From Fusarium oxysporum f. sp. lycopersici 4287 (lineage: Eukaryota; Ascomycota; Sordariomycetes; Hypocreales; Nectriaceae): a stretch of 64,000 nucleotides of DNA. A program made the translations under genes and the position numbers. Below the pieces are notes generated by a model. The model searched no databases and was not told the origin of the DNA. It worked only from the letters and a program-made list of their open reading frames with translations. The stretch covers positions 461,669-525,668 of the forward strand of contig NC_030992.1 of assembly GCF_000149955.1 (NCBI RefSeq). Reading direction: 5' to 3'. Shown in pieces: positions 12,077-23,308 of the stretch; position 1 is the first letter of the stretch; each line of letters opens with the position of its first letter.

Positions 12077-12387
12077 TGGTTGATGACCGGATTGGTCAAT
12101 GATGAGAGGTGTTTACAACGTAGCTTCCTCAATCCCGAAAATAATTGTGTATTACATGGTCTATAGCTCTTTGCGCCGGTGTTATCTTTTTGTCCTTGCA
12201 TCCTTTCCAACTCTATTGTCACATAATTGCTCTTCATCACTCCCAGCCTCTTCAACTCTAAACCACCGCGCAACTTTGATGATAATCCTTCGGGTGCTGT
12301 CGTCATCTTGTCCATGAGTCCCGCTCTCTCGTTACTCCCCGGTCTACCTGCCCCCAGCTCCATGGCATCCGTCCGGCTGGACCATCC

Positions 12388-12600
12388 TCAAGCTCGCCCG
12401 ATCGTCAAAAGGTCCGTATGATGAGAGCCGCTGTAGTCTTTAGTACCCTTGTATCGAGCCAGACTCTTGAAGAATGCTCGTAGTGGTGGGAATGAGCCTG
12501 CAACGATGCCTACTCCGCATTCGACGAATGTCCAAAGAATGATGTTTCCGACTTGGTCTTGATTGAATCTAGTTGGTTGTGGAGTCATACGTGGGGAACA
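12388..12600 (-). pseudogene. Fragment of a PTH11-type receptor (last helix and tail)
   Basis: A 66-residue open stretch contains NIILWTFVECGVGIVAGSFPPLR, cut here to its core VECGVGIVAGSFPPL, which resembles the last transmembrane helix of the fungal rhodopsin-like receptor family. A short tail and stop at 12388 follow. No other receptor exons are found upstream on this strand before the SDR gene at 12840. It looks like a 3'-terminal relic, comparable to the last exon of the intact receptor at 106-1789. Confidence 0.5.
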
Positions 12601-12839
12601 GGAGAGGACGTATAGATGAAGTGCTCAGGTTTCAGGTAAGCACTCGAATATGGAACTTGGACGATACTCGCAACCGATGCTCTGCCAAAATTGTGAATAC
12701 CCTACGCCGCGTGAACAGAAGGTGCTTGCTTGTGACTATATATATAGGATAAATACTAGGGCTCTGAGGAGGCGAGGTTGCTTTTCCCTCTGTTTCCCCT
12801 TACGTGATTACCTTGACTCCACTGTCTCCTCGATCAACC

Positions 12840-13880
12840 ATGTCTTACTCTGTCAAGGATCGATTTGCGATTGTTACTGGTAGTAGCTCAGGTCAGTGCT
12901 TCTTTCACTGTGACTCTTAATGACCGTGTACTCACTCCCTCAGGCATCGGCCACGCACTCGTTCGTCTGCTCCTCAACGCAGGATGTTGGGTCGCTGTGG
13001 CAGACGTACGCCTTCGTCGTGAATCCGAAGCCACCATCAACGAATTCTCCCATTCTCCCTCTAAAGGCAAACCATCCGCCATCTTCGTCCAAGCCGACAT
13101 GTTCGACTGGGCCCAAATTTCCGCACTGTGGAAAACCACTCTGGGAAGGTTCGGCCGCATTGCTATCGTGGTGAACAGCGCAAGAGTACACGAGCCGCCA
13201 TCAAGTTCGTTCTGGAACCCCCCAGGCATTTCACCTCTCGCAGAGGATCCTGACGATGCACATGTCGGCCAATACAAGACCTTTGCCATCAACACGATTG
13301 GGCCAATTAGACTAGCACACATTGCTCTTGCTACTGGCAGCAACACCCAGAGGTTCAGGGTAACCTTTTATTGTGGCCAGTATGGGAGGTTACATGCATT
13401 CTATGCAAATGCCATTGTACTTTGCAAGCAAAGCTGCTCTTCTCACTATGGTCAAGTCTCTCAGTGGCTTGAAGCGGGCTCTCGGTGTCTGCAACGCAGC
13501 CATTTGCCCTGGCCCAGCTCATGTATGTTATCTACTGCTGTAGTCATGTGGTTTCCTAATAAATCTGATAGACACCAATCTTTGAGCAATAATACTGCCG
13601 CGGCAGACTCCAACGCGGCGATGTTGCTTTAGAGCCAGAACATGTTGCTGAGCTGACCCTCAAGGTGTTCCAAGAACCTCAGTATAGTGACGGAAATATT
13701 GTGGAAATTATGATGATTGGTTCCAAGGAAGAGCAGTCTGTCCATGTCCGCGAAATCGGTTTGGATGCCTTGTATCCCACTGTCGGACCTTTGGATGTGG
13801 GAACACGGGCTATGGCGGAAGAATTGAAGTTCTTTGAGACGGTGAAGGAGAAGGGCATGCGTTCTTCATCTCAGACATAA
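12840..13880 (+). pseudogene. Short-chain dehydrogenase/reductase, two frameshifts and one stop
   Basis: Classical SDR oxidoreductase gene, recently damaged. Exon 1 (12840-12891) and exon 2 (from 12944) give MSYSVKDRFAIVTGSSSGIG, the NAD(P)-binding TGxxxGIG motif. The catalytic region is visible as VASMGGYMHS, then YFASKAALLTM (YxxxK) and CPGPAHTPIFEQ. Frame changes after HIAL near 13331 and again near 13369 each fit a single-base loss. A third intron is 13523-13571, and a TAA follows IFEQ at about 13590. Downstream sequence to 13880 still reads as the family C-terminus (HVAELTLKVFQEPQY). Single-base losses next to short T runs could be assembly errors, but the extra TAA argues for real decay. 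Confidence 0.75.
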
Positions 13881-14360
13881 AATACCTCTGATATATACAT
13901 CAAGTTAAAATCATGATTGTTTTTGGGTTTGAAAGCAATTTGGACAAAATGCGCCACAATTCTTGAGCACCTCCACTCAATTCCAGCTTATACACCGAGT
14001 ATCTTAATGAAGCGCTACGAAAAGCATTTTTAAGCTCAAATGATCTGCCAGCACAGGAAAATTACCCCTTTCGTCTATGCCTGGCTAACTCTGTGACACA
14101 ATGACGTACGTGATCTACATGCAGATCTCTCGTCACACGATGTCTTGCAAACCAAAGACAATCCCCGTGAAGGTTCTCCAGGTAGGATAAAGTACTTATA
14201 TAGAGCTGACTTCCCTGTCGCTTAAGGTTTGCGAGTTGCCACTTACAAAAATCAAGCGATAAACCACTTTGCACATGAGACACCAAACTCCTATATCAGA
14301 GTCACCTATCATCTCGAAAAAATTGAAACCATTTAAATACACCACTCCGAATCTTTCAGT
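13881..14360. other. Intergenic
   Basis: 480 bp with no recognised gene. Just before 14361 is a TATA-like catttaaata, suitable as promoter for the small gene that follows. Confidence 0.5.
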
Positions 14361-14600
14361 ATGCTAGATTTCAGCATGTTAGACCGGCTCGTCAAGAAGC
14401 TCATGGGTGGCGATGAATTTTATGGCCTCCATGATCCTCAGGCAATCATTGCGAAGGGTCAGGAACTTGATCGCAAGTACGGATACATGTACGGCAACTA
14501 CTACGAGAAGGAAGCTCGCAAGAAGGCGGCCCAGATGAGCGCAGGATACGGGAATAGCAATGGGGGCGGTAGTGTAGGATGGAGCAGCTATGCACGCTAA
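14361..14600 (+). CDS. Small hypothetical protein, 79 aa
   Basis: Single-exon frame preceded by a TATA-like element (about 14333). The protein is acidic/basic-mixed and helical at the start (MLDRLVKKLMGGDEFYGL), then DPQAIIAKGQELDRKYGYMYG with a lysine/arginine helix (EKEARKKAAQM) and a glycine/serine-rich tail ending in WSSYAR. No signal peptide or membrane segment. I do not recognise a family with known function. The ordered amino-acid pattern suggests a true small gene rather than a chance frame. Confidence 0.5.
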   Translation: MLDFSMLDRLVKKLMGGDEFYGLHDPQAIIAKGQELDRKYGYMYGNYYEKEARKKAAQMSAGYGNSNGGGSVGWSSYAR

Positions 14601-14690
14601 GATAAAGTATAAAAAGCTAAGGGGGTGAGACAGGTCTAAAGGAACACGCAGCATTTAACTTTTCTACATGCGACAATGAAGAAACGACCC

Positions 14691-16794
14691 CTACACTAAG
14701 ACAATATCTGAGACCTGCAAACCTTCCAGCAGCCCTTTTATACGATGAGCGTAGGCTCTGGAAGTACTCTCCAGAGTCTCCATGCTTGGCTCTCGCAAAG
14801 TATCATCTTTCTTTAGGCGTTGCGAGAATTTGGTGTAATTGCTTGTTAATAAAGCATTATGGCTGATCCTAACATGGCCAACTCGCTCATACCCGCCACT
14901 TCCCAGCTTTTTGATAACATGGATACCACAGAAAGTAAAATTGCCTTCGACATTCACACCAAGTGGTATAATGAATCCTCCAATGGCAGGGGGCCATCCT
15001 GTAGGCGCTGATCCATCTGAAGGGCTATCGGGCTTATAGTCGTGAACACAAAGTTCTTCGACGCGAATGTCTTCCAACGGTGTGACTGTGTTGCTGATCT
15101 TGCCATTCCAGACCCTCATTGGTGTGACCTGGGTTTGCAGTAAGGACTTCACATCTATCAGGGGAGCCTGTAAGGTGATTGAAGACGTTGCGCAGTCTCC
15201 CATGTGGCTTGGACCGTCAGAGATATAGCGCACATCCCGGACTGTCACGGAACGAAGTGGGCTCCAGATCCCATCCCACATTACCTGTGACGAGACAGAA
15301 GCCCAGGACCACGAAGGATATCTTGAAAGTCTCGGTTTTCTGACCTCTGGCGTAGGCCAGACCATCCATAGAAGATCAAGTGGGAGGTGTTTCTCCCAGA
15401 TGCCAGCCAGATATCTATCACCCGGTCGGATGTGCTGCATGCGTTGAGCAACTCCAGCTAGCGCTATCGTCTTATCTGATTCATAGGTCATATTCAGTCT
15501 GGAGTACTCCTGAACTGACCGGTGCCATGTGAACTGGTCCTTGTCACGAGGGGCTTTATCCACGCAAGCGAACAGGGTTGGCTTAAAGCTCTTGCCGTCG
15601 TTATAATCCATATCGTTACATCCGGTTTCACTACGTTGTGAATTTCGGCACACCCAGATGACTTCCTCGTTGCAAAAGTGCAATACCCGTGGCGACAGTC
15701 TCATCTCTTGATAAATCCATGCACGATTCAGCAGGGGGTAATTATTGTTCTTGTCTAGTTGTGTCCAGTGATCTGGAAAGAGTGGTGCCCGTTGACGGAC
15801 ATAAATGTCTTGATATCCAGGAAGCAACTTGGCCACGTATTGATGGCTAGTCTCCGAAAAGCAACCTTGGGATCCATCATGGGACTTTGTAGCTGCGATA
15901 GTCAGGAATGAATGCTGATAAACATCTGCCATCTGTGCTGCTTGTTCTCTCCAGTCTTCTGGGCTGTCCTGGATGATGCAAAGCGAGTCAATCCAAAGAT
16001 AGATAATTCCAAGACCGCGACATATGTCAACAGCATCGCGGAACGTTTTCGACAGTTGATCTAAGGGCACTTCTGTTTTGAAACTGCCGATTGTTTGTGT
16101 CGTCGTCTTAACAATATTGATCTTGCCCCAGCAATGGCTCAGGCACGCGTAGCGCAGATTTTGTCCAAGATTCTCTCGTAGAACCAGGGTTCCATTACTC
16201 AGGTCGAGCAGTCTCTTTGGACATGTGAAGGAGGCAGACTGATCTTGGATCTGGGACCGACAACCTTCGTGCGTACCTACACACTCTTTTATCCAAGACT
16301 GGATTGTGGTGGTTGTTGTCTGAAATTCTGTAGTGCTGGGGAAATGACCTAGACGCAACCGTCTAATGCCCAGCTCAGCGCCTTCAACGCCTGTAGCAAG
16401 AATCATTAGTCAATGATCCATATGGCCCCAATTACTATGTCAAAATGATGCGATATCTTAGGGAGAAACTTCGTCGTGACCCCTCGTCGTCGAGAAGCTT
16501 AGATGATAAAGACTTGCCATGTTCGTTGAAAACCTCCAACGAGATCTCCCCACCGGACCAGTGAATCGTAACGTAGCCATCAGAACTAGCCGCCACTTGC
16601 AAGATGTCCCCGACTTCGATGTATGCTGCTCCTGTCCTGATACACTTCAAAACAAACGTACATCGGGGACAATCGGCCTGAGCTGCTTGTAGTAGCTCAT
16701 CGTATGTGCAGGCTTGATCGGCAGTATCGGGGGATTCTGTGAGTTTACAGGTAATGCATTTCATTTTGCTGTCAAGGATAAGGGAGCACGGCAT
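14691..16794 (-). CDS. HET-domain protein (heterokaryon-incompatibility type)
   Basis: Two coding blocks. The N-terminal block (16794 to about 16470) has the cysteine pairs common at the start of HET proteins (CITCKLTESPD, DCPRCTFVLKC). The second (16390-14691) holds the HET domain: RYACLSHCWGK, TFRDAVDICRGLGI, YLWIDSLCIIQDSPEDW, AQMADVYQHSFLTIAA, and LLNRAWIYQEMRLSPRVLHF. A long variable C-terminus follows. HET proteins trigger cell death or incompatibility on non-self recognition. The intron is uncertain: the good donor GTAATT (16435) with acceptor before 16390 does not keep frame, whereas a weak GTTTCT donor (16469) would. Either the weak donor is used or the gene has a one-base lesion. 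Confidence 0.75.
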
Positions 16795-18419
16795 CGTCCG
16801 CTGAAGAAAGACACCACTCTTGTGAGTCAAACAGCACGACTAGCGACGTGATTACAAACTTAGAACCCAATACTTTGCAGTTAAGGGAAAGGTCATGGTT
16901 TCAAGGTTGGGACAGGTATTGTGGTTTTGGATTTTCTGTTGCGCTTGCACTTCTGGCACAACCCTCATAGGCCAATCAAAATCAGCAAACATGTAACAAT
17001 TCCGCATGGCGGTTGCGGGGTAAGCAGCAGCTGGGAGCCGCATCATGGTGGTCAGCCTGGACAGGTTTCCGCCAGTCCACGGAGGTTTAGCTGGCCCTTT
17101 CATAACCGAGGCCCTAACCTATACCAACGGCTCAAATATTCAGCTTTGTGGCCACAGTTCCGCCGGTTGTCGATGAAATTAAACTATCTTTCAGAAAGAG
17201 GGATCGATCGGCTTCCGGCTTCGTTACTGCTATCAATTGGCAGGTAAAAAAGATCGAAAGGCTTCTTGGTTCTTTTTTGGGATAAGGTTGACATAATCGA
17301 AAAGGTGTAACTGGCTGCTGTCTATCAATGGTCGAAGCCATCAAACTCGGTGTCTTTCCTAGTAGCGACAAAACAGGAGATTCAAAACACAAAATGAAGA
17401 AGCACTCATTGGTACATGATGCCTTTTGATCTGACGTCCTGTCACTTTCGAATCGAGACATATAGTCTCAGAACATGTGAACCCAACAAGGTCTCGTCAA
17501 ATCATCACTCAATATTAAATCGGAGGCGGCCCGGCCTTTCAGGTAAAGAAATGGGAATCCTTGCACTGAGATAAATCTCCCTCAGCTTATACGAAACAGG
17601 AAACTTGATCTGTGACATTCAGCTCGACCAGGCCCTCTTCGGCATTTACATGGTGATATTAGATCGATATGGTAGTTCAGTTTGTTTCCTCTTGTGATAA
17701 GAGCTACTTATGACCTCATCAAAACATCTATGTTGTACTGAATGTGCATTTGAGCAGACGAAAGGAGAAATCTGTGCATGATCTCACATGCAATGAAGAT
17801 CAACAGGCCTCGAAACTGAGACCTGTAGGTAGCTCTGCCCTCTGAACTCTGAAAACGTGTAGGCCGTCAACCTCTACTTGGTAATTGAGCTCTCGGCAAA
17901 GCGGGGTAATGTACCGTATTTAGTAAAGATGGGAGCGCTGAAAAAACTCAATTTAGCTGTCTTCTCGGCCCGTGATGGTGCGGCCCGTGCCAGGCGTGGT
18001 TCGTCGTCTGGTGCTATCATTCATGTTGACGTAAAGATCTGCACATCGTGTTTTGCTACAAGAGACTGATTGGTGGTGACTCATTTCGAGTGTATGCATA
18101 TATTGGGACACTATTGACTTCAGAAACTGACATGTACCTTTTCATCCTGGGTCGCCGGAACTGTCTCGTAACAATCACGTAGTCAGTTTGTTGATGGCGC
18201 TAGAGACGTGGAAAGGCGATGTAGTTACCCAAACTCGCCCAGATCCTCATGTGAGTCGAGGGCAGGTTCTCATGTGAATTGATGGTAGTTTGAAGCTTAA
18301 ATAGTGCGGATGGGTGCTGATGAAGACGAATCCAACAAGGGCAACTGAACAGCTACAACATTTACCCTTGAATACTACCATTATCTCTTCGAAAGCTCGC
18401 CTCAGCCATTGTCTGCACC
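16795..18419. other. Intergenic, nothing recognised
   Basis: 1.6 kb between divergent loci. Short frames only, on both strands, none with recognisable motifs. Confidence 0.55.
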
Positions 18420-21400
18420 ATGCCTCCCAGTCAATCCAACCTCTCCAGCGGTGTTATCTCCATTAAGCGGGATACCATGGCACAGTACCCGGCCAACGTA
18501 ATGGTACCCCACGCTCGAAAGTCCTGCATCAAGCCTTCCGCGAGGGTCACAGCAGACAACAAAGTCGGGAAAGTCACTTACTACTACGGCTTCTCAAGTG
18601 GACAGAAGCCTACAGTCAAGGTCACTCCCTCTGGTCCTCTGGTCGGCGACACTGGACTACAGCCATACAGCTTCGGGATGGGACCAAAATGCTGCCACCT
18701 ACGGCGAACTCAAGATCACCTCTACCTATTCCTGCAGCATTATATTTGGGTAATATGACACCACCAAATCTCCCGCTGTTTACATCGCGGGCAACACGTT
18801 CAACGTCATTCAAAACTTGAAACTGTGGGTTTATGTCGAGTGGGCGGCAACAGGCAGGGATGCATGGGTCGTCGATAAGACTCTCACAGACGAGTATGTT
18901 GTTTCTGTCGACGACAATGGCAATCTTACCTCTACGGCTACCAAGAACTCCACTTCTACTGACAACTCAAAACCAATCAACGTGGGTGCGATTGTCAACT
19001 TCTTCACTAGCGTCAAAGATCTGCTCTAAGAGATTAAGGATAAGACTTCGGGTTTCTTCAACGCTCGAATTTCGACCATTCCCTTCAATCAGATCAAGAA
19101 TTTTGTATTCCCTGGGGCCCACGTGTTCTCCTACAAGACGGCCTCGTTCTCCAATTTTTCCGACCTTGTATGTGTCATCACCTATGTCAACCCGACCAAG
19201 TTTCAACCGCAATCCAAAGCTATCGAGTCCTCTGATAACGTTGAGAGTGAACATGAGGTCATGGAACTTGATGAGCTGCCACCTCTGGCTGCCTTCATCA
19301 TGGAACTACGAGCTGAGGAGCTGAGACACATAGTTGAGGATGGCTTCAAAAACTCATCACAATTCGGGGAAAACCCTGACGTGCAGGGAAGCTTTACTGT
19401 CACCAAGGTGGACAATGACGATGGTATGCCCGACATCCGCAAGCACGTGAAGACGAAAGAACCAACAAACAAAGCAATCTTTACAACCAGTACAGAGCTA
19501 ATGCTCAACTACGTGCAGAGAGAGCTAGTTAAGCCCGAGGGCAAGTTCAGGGCTCTCCAGGCCTCAGATGGAACCGATTTGCTCTTCGCGATTAACTCCT
19601 CGGGCGTATTCAATGTGATTAAGGAGACGGTCGCGCAAACGCAAACTGGCTAGAGAGCCACTGACATGTCGTCCAAGGTCATCAATAACAGGTTCTCTTC
19701 TGGTGCAATGGCCATGCAATTCGATGTAGGCCAGAGCATCATGAATGGGTACACTATCAGCTTGGCCATGTCAGTACGTTCAAATGGCTCCGACACTCTA
19801 TTTCTTTCACTTCGCAACTCGCCTTCTTCAACTTCTAAGTGGATCTCCAAACCATACTGGAGGTCGATTCCTTTCGATGCAGAGAATAGACCTAACACCA
19901 TTCATATTACCAACATTTACATCTCTAAGACAGATCAGCAACAGCAGTACATCATGGTCGACATACTTCGGGACCCTGGATCCGAATTCAAAACTACCTC
20001 TCGCTATATTATTGGCCCCTTCTCTTCCTCTGGAGGTTCCTGGACCGCTCAAACGCTGCCCTTTGAAGTCAAGGAGGGCACATACCAGAGCTGCATAGGC
20101 CGTGTCTCCAGCGCCTATTTCGGTAGTATCTATACAGCTAGTGCCGTCAAAGGCGCCCCTCAGCTGTCTTACATGCCTCTTTTCAACCTTACAGGCAGTG
20201 CCGCACCCATGCCAACTCGACTACCTCTACCCAACAGGACACTTGCAACAGCCATTGCCTCAGCTCGCTACGATGACCAGAACTCCCCATGGTATGGCAC
20301 TACTGATCTGTACGCCGTTGGTAATGCCACGCTCTACCGATGGGATCCCGACCAGCAGCAGGACAAATACCGTTGGAACACCGTTGCTCACCAACCCTGT
20401 CTTCGCCGGCACCAACACCTTGGTTGCGCTCATGCACAGCAAGATCATTACGATCTTTGGAAAGAATGCAAGCAATGTGGTGTACTACACATCCGGCCAT
20501 GTAGACAAACTTGCGGATCCACAGTCCTGGAGCGTCCCTGTTCCCATACTTCGAGGCATTAAGCATATCAGCTCATTCATCAATCTCAAAGATGGCGGTA
20601 ACACAGTCTTTGCAGCGGGCGGCAGCAAGATCCAGAAGCTCACTCAAGCGACTAATACCGACTCCAAACTTTGGCGCGCCCAGTCTATTATGCTCGAGGC
20701 GGCACCGGAGACGAAGCCCATATCGTTCAACTTATATACTACAACGATCAATCTTAAGGGAGAAGACAGACTATCTCTGTCAGGATTAGATATAACTCTC
20801 ACAACCAAGACCCACACGCCGGTTTACATCAATTACCTGTACTACATCCTATCAACAGTTCCAGTCAACGTCACTGTCAACCCATCTGGTGAAGTGATCA
20901 TTATCCAGGCGACTAACAGCATCTTTGGAGATACCATCACCGCAAGGGTAGGTAACAATGAGCATACGATCAATCCCATGGCCAGTTTATTCGAGAAACT
21001 TGCCAAGTTATCTGACAAATACCTGTTGAAGAAGGCCGAGATCCGGACTAACGTCAAGGCTGGTGGTGTAATTGGAAAGTCTAAGACCGATTCACTGATC
21101 TCCTCCGAACTACCTCACAAAGAGTTGAAGTCTACCGCGGACAGTATCAAGCTGTTGACTGAAGCTTACAACAAGCACCAATCCCAAGAGTCATCACTTC
21201 GCATGATCGCTCCCGTCACGTCAAACATGGTGGTCTCACAAGGTAGTACAACGTTCGGTCCTGGTGATGCCATCGCCATAGCAGCTGGTGATCTGTTCAA
21301 CTGGCTGAAGAGAGGCATTGAAAAGGTCATCGAAGTCGTCAAGAACGCTGCTACAGGCCTTTGGGAGTTCACCATCAAGATCGGCAATAACGTTTACCAT

Positions 21401-22948
21401 GCTATCCTGGATACTATCGAAGCTGTCGTTAGAGCTATCGAATGGGTCTTTGATAAGATCAAGACGGGCATCGAGAAACTCATTCGATTCATTAAGTTCT
21501 TATTCCAGTAGGACGATATCAAACAGACTAAGCAAGTTACTCATAACTTGGTCAAGTACTATCTATTCGATATGGTGTCTAGTATTGAAACAGCCAAGGA
21601 CTCCTTCGACGAGTATATGGATAGTGCTCAGAAAGCCGTCGCTAAATGGGCTGGCATCAAAGACTAGGCAGCTCTTGGTAATTCAGCTTCCAAGCCACCA
21701 TCTGGCAAAGCAACAGATCCTACCAAGCATCAGAACTCAGGGTCTCAGATGATAGCAGGCCATTTCAGGAATCAAGCCGATAGAATCACCATTCAAAGCA
21801 GAATGCCTGAAGCTAGCGTGGTGCAGAGCTTGGTAGATGACATGATCAAAGCGATGCAGTCACAAGGAATGGTCTTTACACAGACCTATAACCAGCTTAA
21901 GACCCTTGCAAAAGACTTCCTAGATCTCAGTCTTGCAGATATACTCAAGCATCTTACTGATATCCTTATCGAAGCCGTTCTAGGAACAACCAAGGTCATC
22001 GTCGATGCCATGCTGGATGCCTTATATAGACTCGCTGATGCTGTCGTTAATGTCTTAGACACCAAGATTCACATTCCCATCATATCCGACATACTCAACG
22101 CTATTGGCGTCCCTGATATTTCTTTCCTTGATCTCTTCACTTAGATCAGTGCAGCAGGCATGACGATCCTGTTTAAGATCGCCCGTAGTCAAGCTCCATT
22201 CCCTGACAATGCTACAACTCGTGCATTGATCGATGCTCAAGACTGGGACTCTTCCTCTGCAGCCTTGAACCGGGGGCTTTCGGCCACTGAGGCTGATTCA
22301 TCATCTGATGTGAAGGAAAAGAGTGATTTGGGATTATCGCAAGAGGTTGGACAAATGATCTACTCCGCGGGCCATGCTCTCGCCGGTTTCGTCGCTTTCA
22401 CAGGAAACTTTCTCTTCTTCGCCGAAGCGATGGATGTCAGTCCCACCAATGTCCTCGGAATACCCTCAGCCATCATGGGCGTGATCGGTGCCCTTGCGGC
22501 AGGCGGTGCAGACTTTCTCGTTGCCAAGATGCCCATCGAGAATAAGGCAGTTTCTACCATGCGCACAATCACAACCGTCACCACCGTCGTTTTCAAGATC
22601 ACATTCTCAGGTCCTGGCCAGAAGTATCTTGCCAAGGGCTATCTCTCATTCATGAAGGCGAACGACAACCGCAAGGTTGGAGCGGTGTTCAACACGGCCT
22701 TGGTGGTCCCTGCACTTTTCTGCACTTGCTACCATTTCTATGAACTATCGAAGAAGCCCGTTAGCAAGGAGCGATCATTGGCTATTATTGGAGAGGCCTC
22801 GACTATGGTGCAGTATGTTGGGCGGATTTCCTATTATGTTACGATCTTTGACCTAGAGCCATCGACGAGGCTCATACCAGCTAGTGTTATGGCGGGATGC
22901 AATGTTGTCATGTTTGGATTAGAGACTGCTGGTGCCTTGATCTCTTAA
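18420..22948 (+). pseudogene. Relic of a very large uncharacterised protein (about 1,500 residues)
   Basis: One long coding track without introns, broken by six in-frame stops and two one-base frame changes. The reading frame changes near 18665 and again near 20360-20400. Stops are TAA 18751 and 19027, and TAG 19651, 21509, 21665 and 22142. Between breaks the protein looks conserved and well composed. The N-terminal third is beta-rich; the middle (about 20250-20700) has repeated beta strands like a lectin-type propeller (LYAVGNATLYRWDPDQQ, HISSFINLKDGGNTVFAAG). From 21290 come long amphipathic helices (LFNWLKRGIEKVIEVV, AIEWVFDKIKTGIEKLIRFI), and the end (22370-22948) is hydrophobic (GIPSAIMGVIGALAAGG). 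No signal peptide. I do not recognise the family. All six stops fit Gln codons (CAA/CAG) changed by C-to-T in CpA context. Confidence 0.7.
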
Positions 22949-23308
22949 TTTCTTTTGTCAAGGCAGTAACTGTTTGCGGTTGAAAGCACAGGAGTTCGAC
23001 ATACCGCATTCTTATTGGTTGTTTACTAGGACTGTTATCAGATGTCTACAGCTGCATAGCAAATCAGGATATTTAAAGTAAGATACCGTATATGCAGCCA
23101 CATTCTGCATCTCACTTTGGCCTAAAGGTGGTTGGGCAGCCATGCATTTGGCCACAAAAGCATCTCGTTGATAAATATCCGTGAAAGATGAATCAGACAT
23201 GGGTCTCGTTGTTTGAACCCTATCAACTACCAACCTGTCGTGTCAAAGCCCCAGAGTTACGAAAATTTAAGTCTCTAGACATCTAATAATACATAAGTTA
23301 CCCATACA
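22949..23308. other. Intergenic
   Basis: 360 bp between two broken plus-strand genes; no feature recognised. Confidence 0.5.

Noticed and set aside
11839..12363. 174-codon minus-strand frame
   Set aside because: Overlaps the secreted protein gene antisense and its 3' region; no motif.
18420..22948. Stop-codon reassignment or readthrough (TAR read as Gln) to rescue the giant protein
   Set aside because: Other genes in the window use TAA/TAG as normal ends (for example at 36721 and 40441), and two frame changes would still remain. Mutation is simpler.
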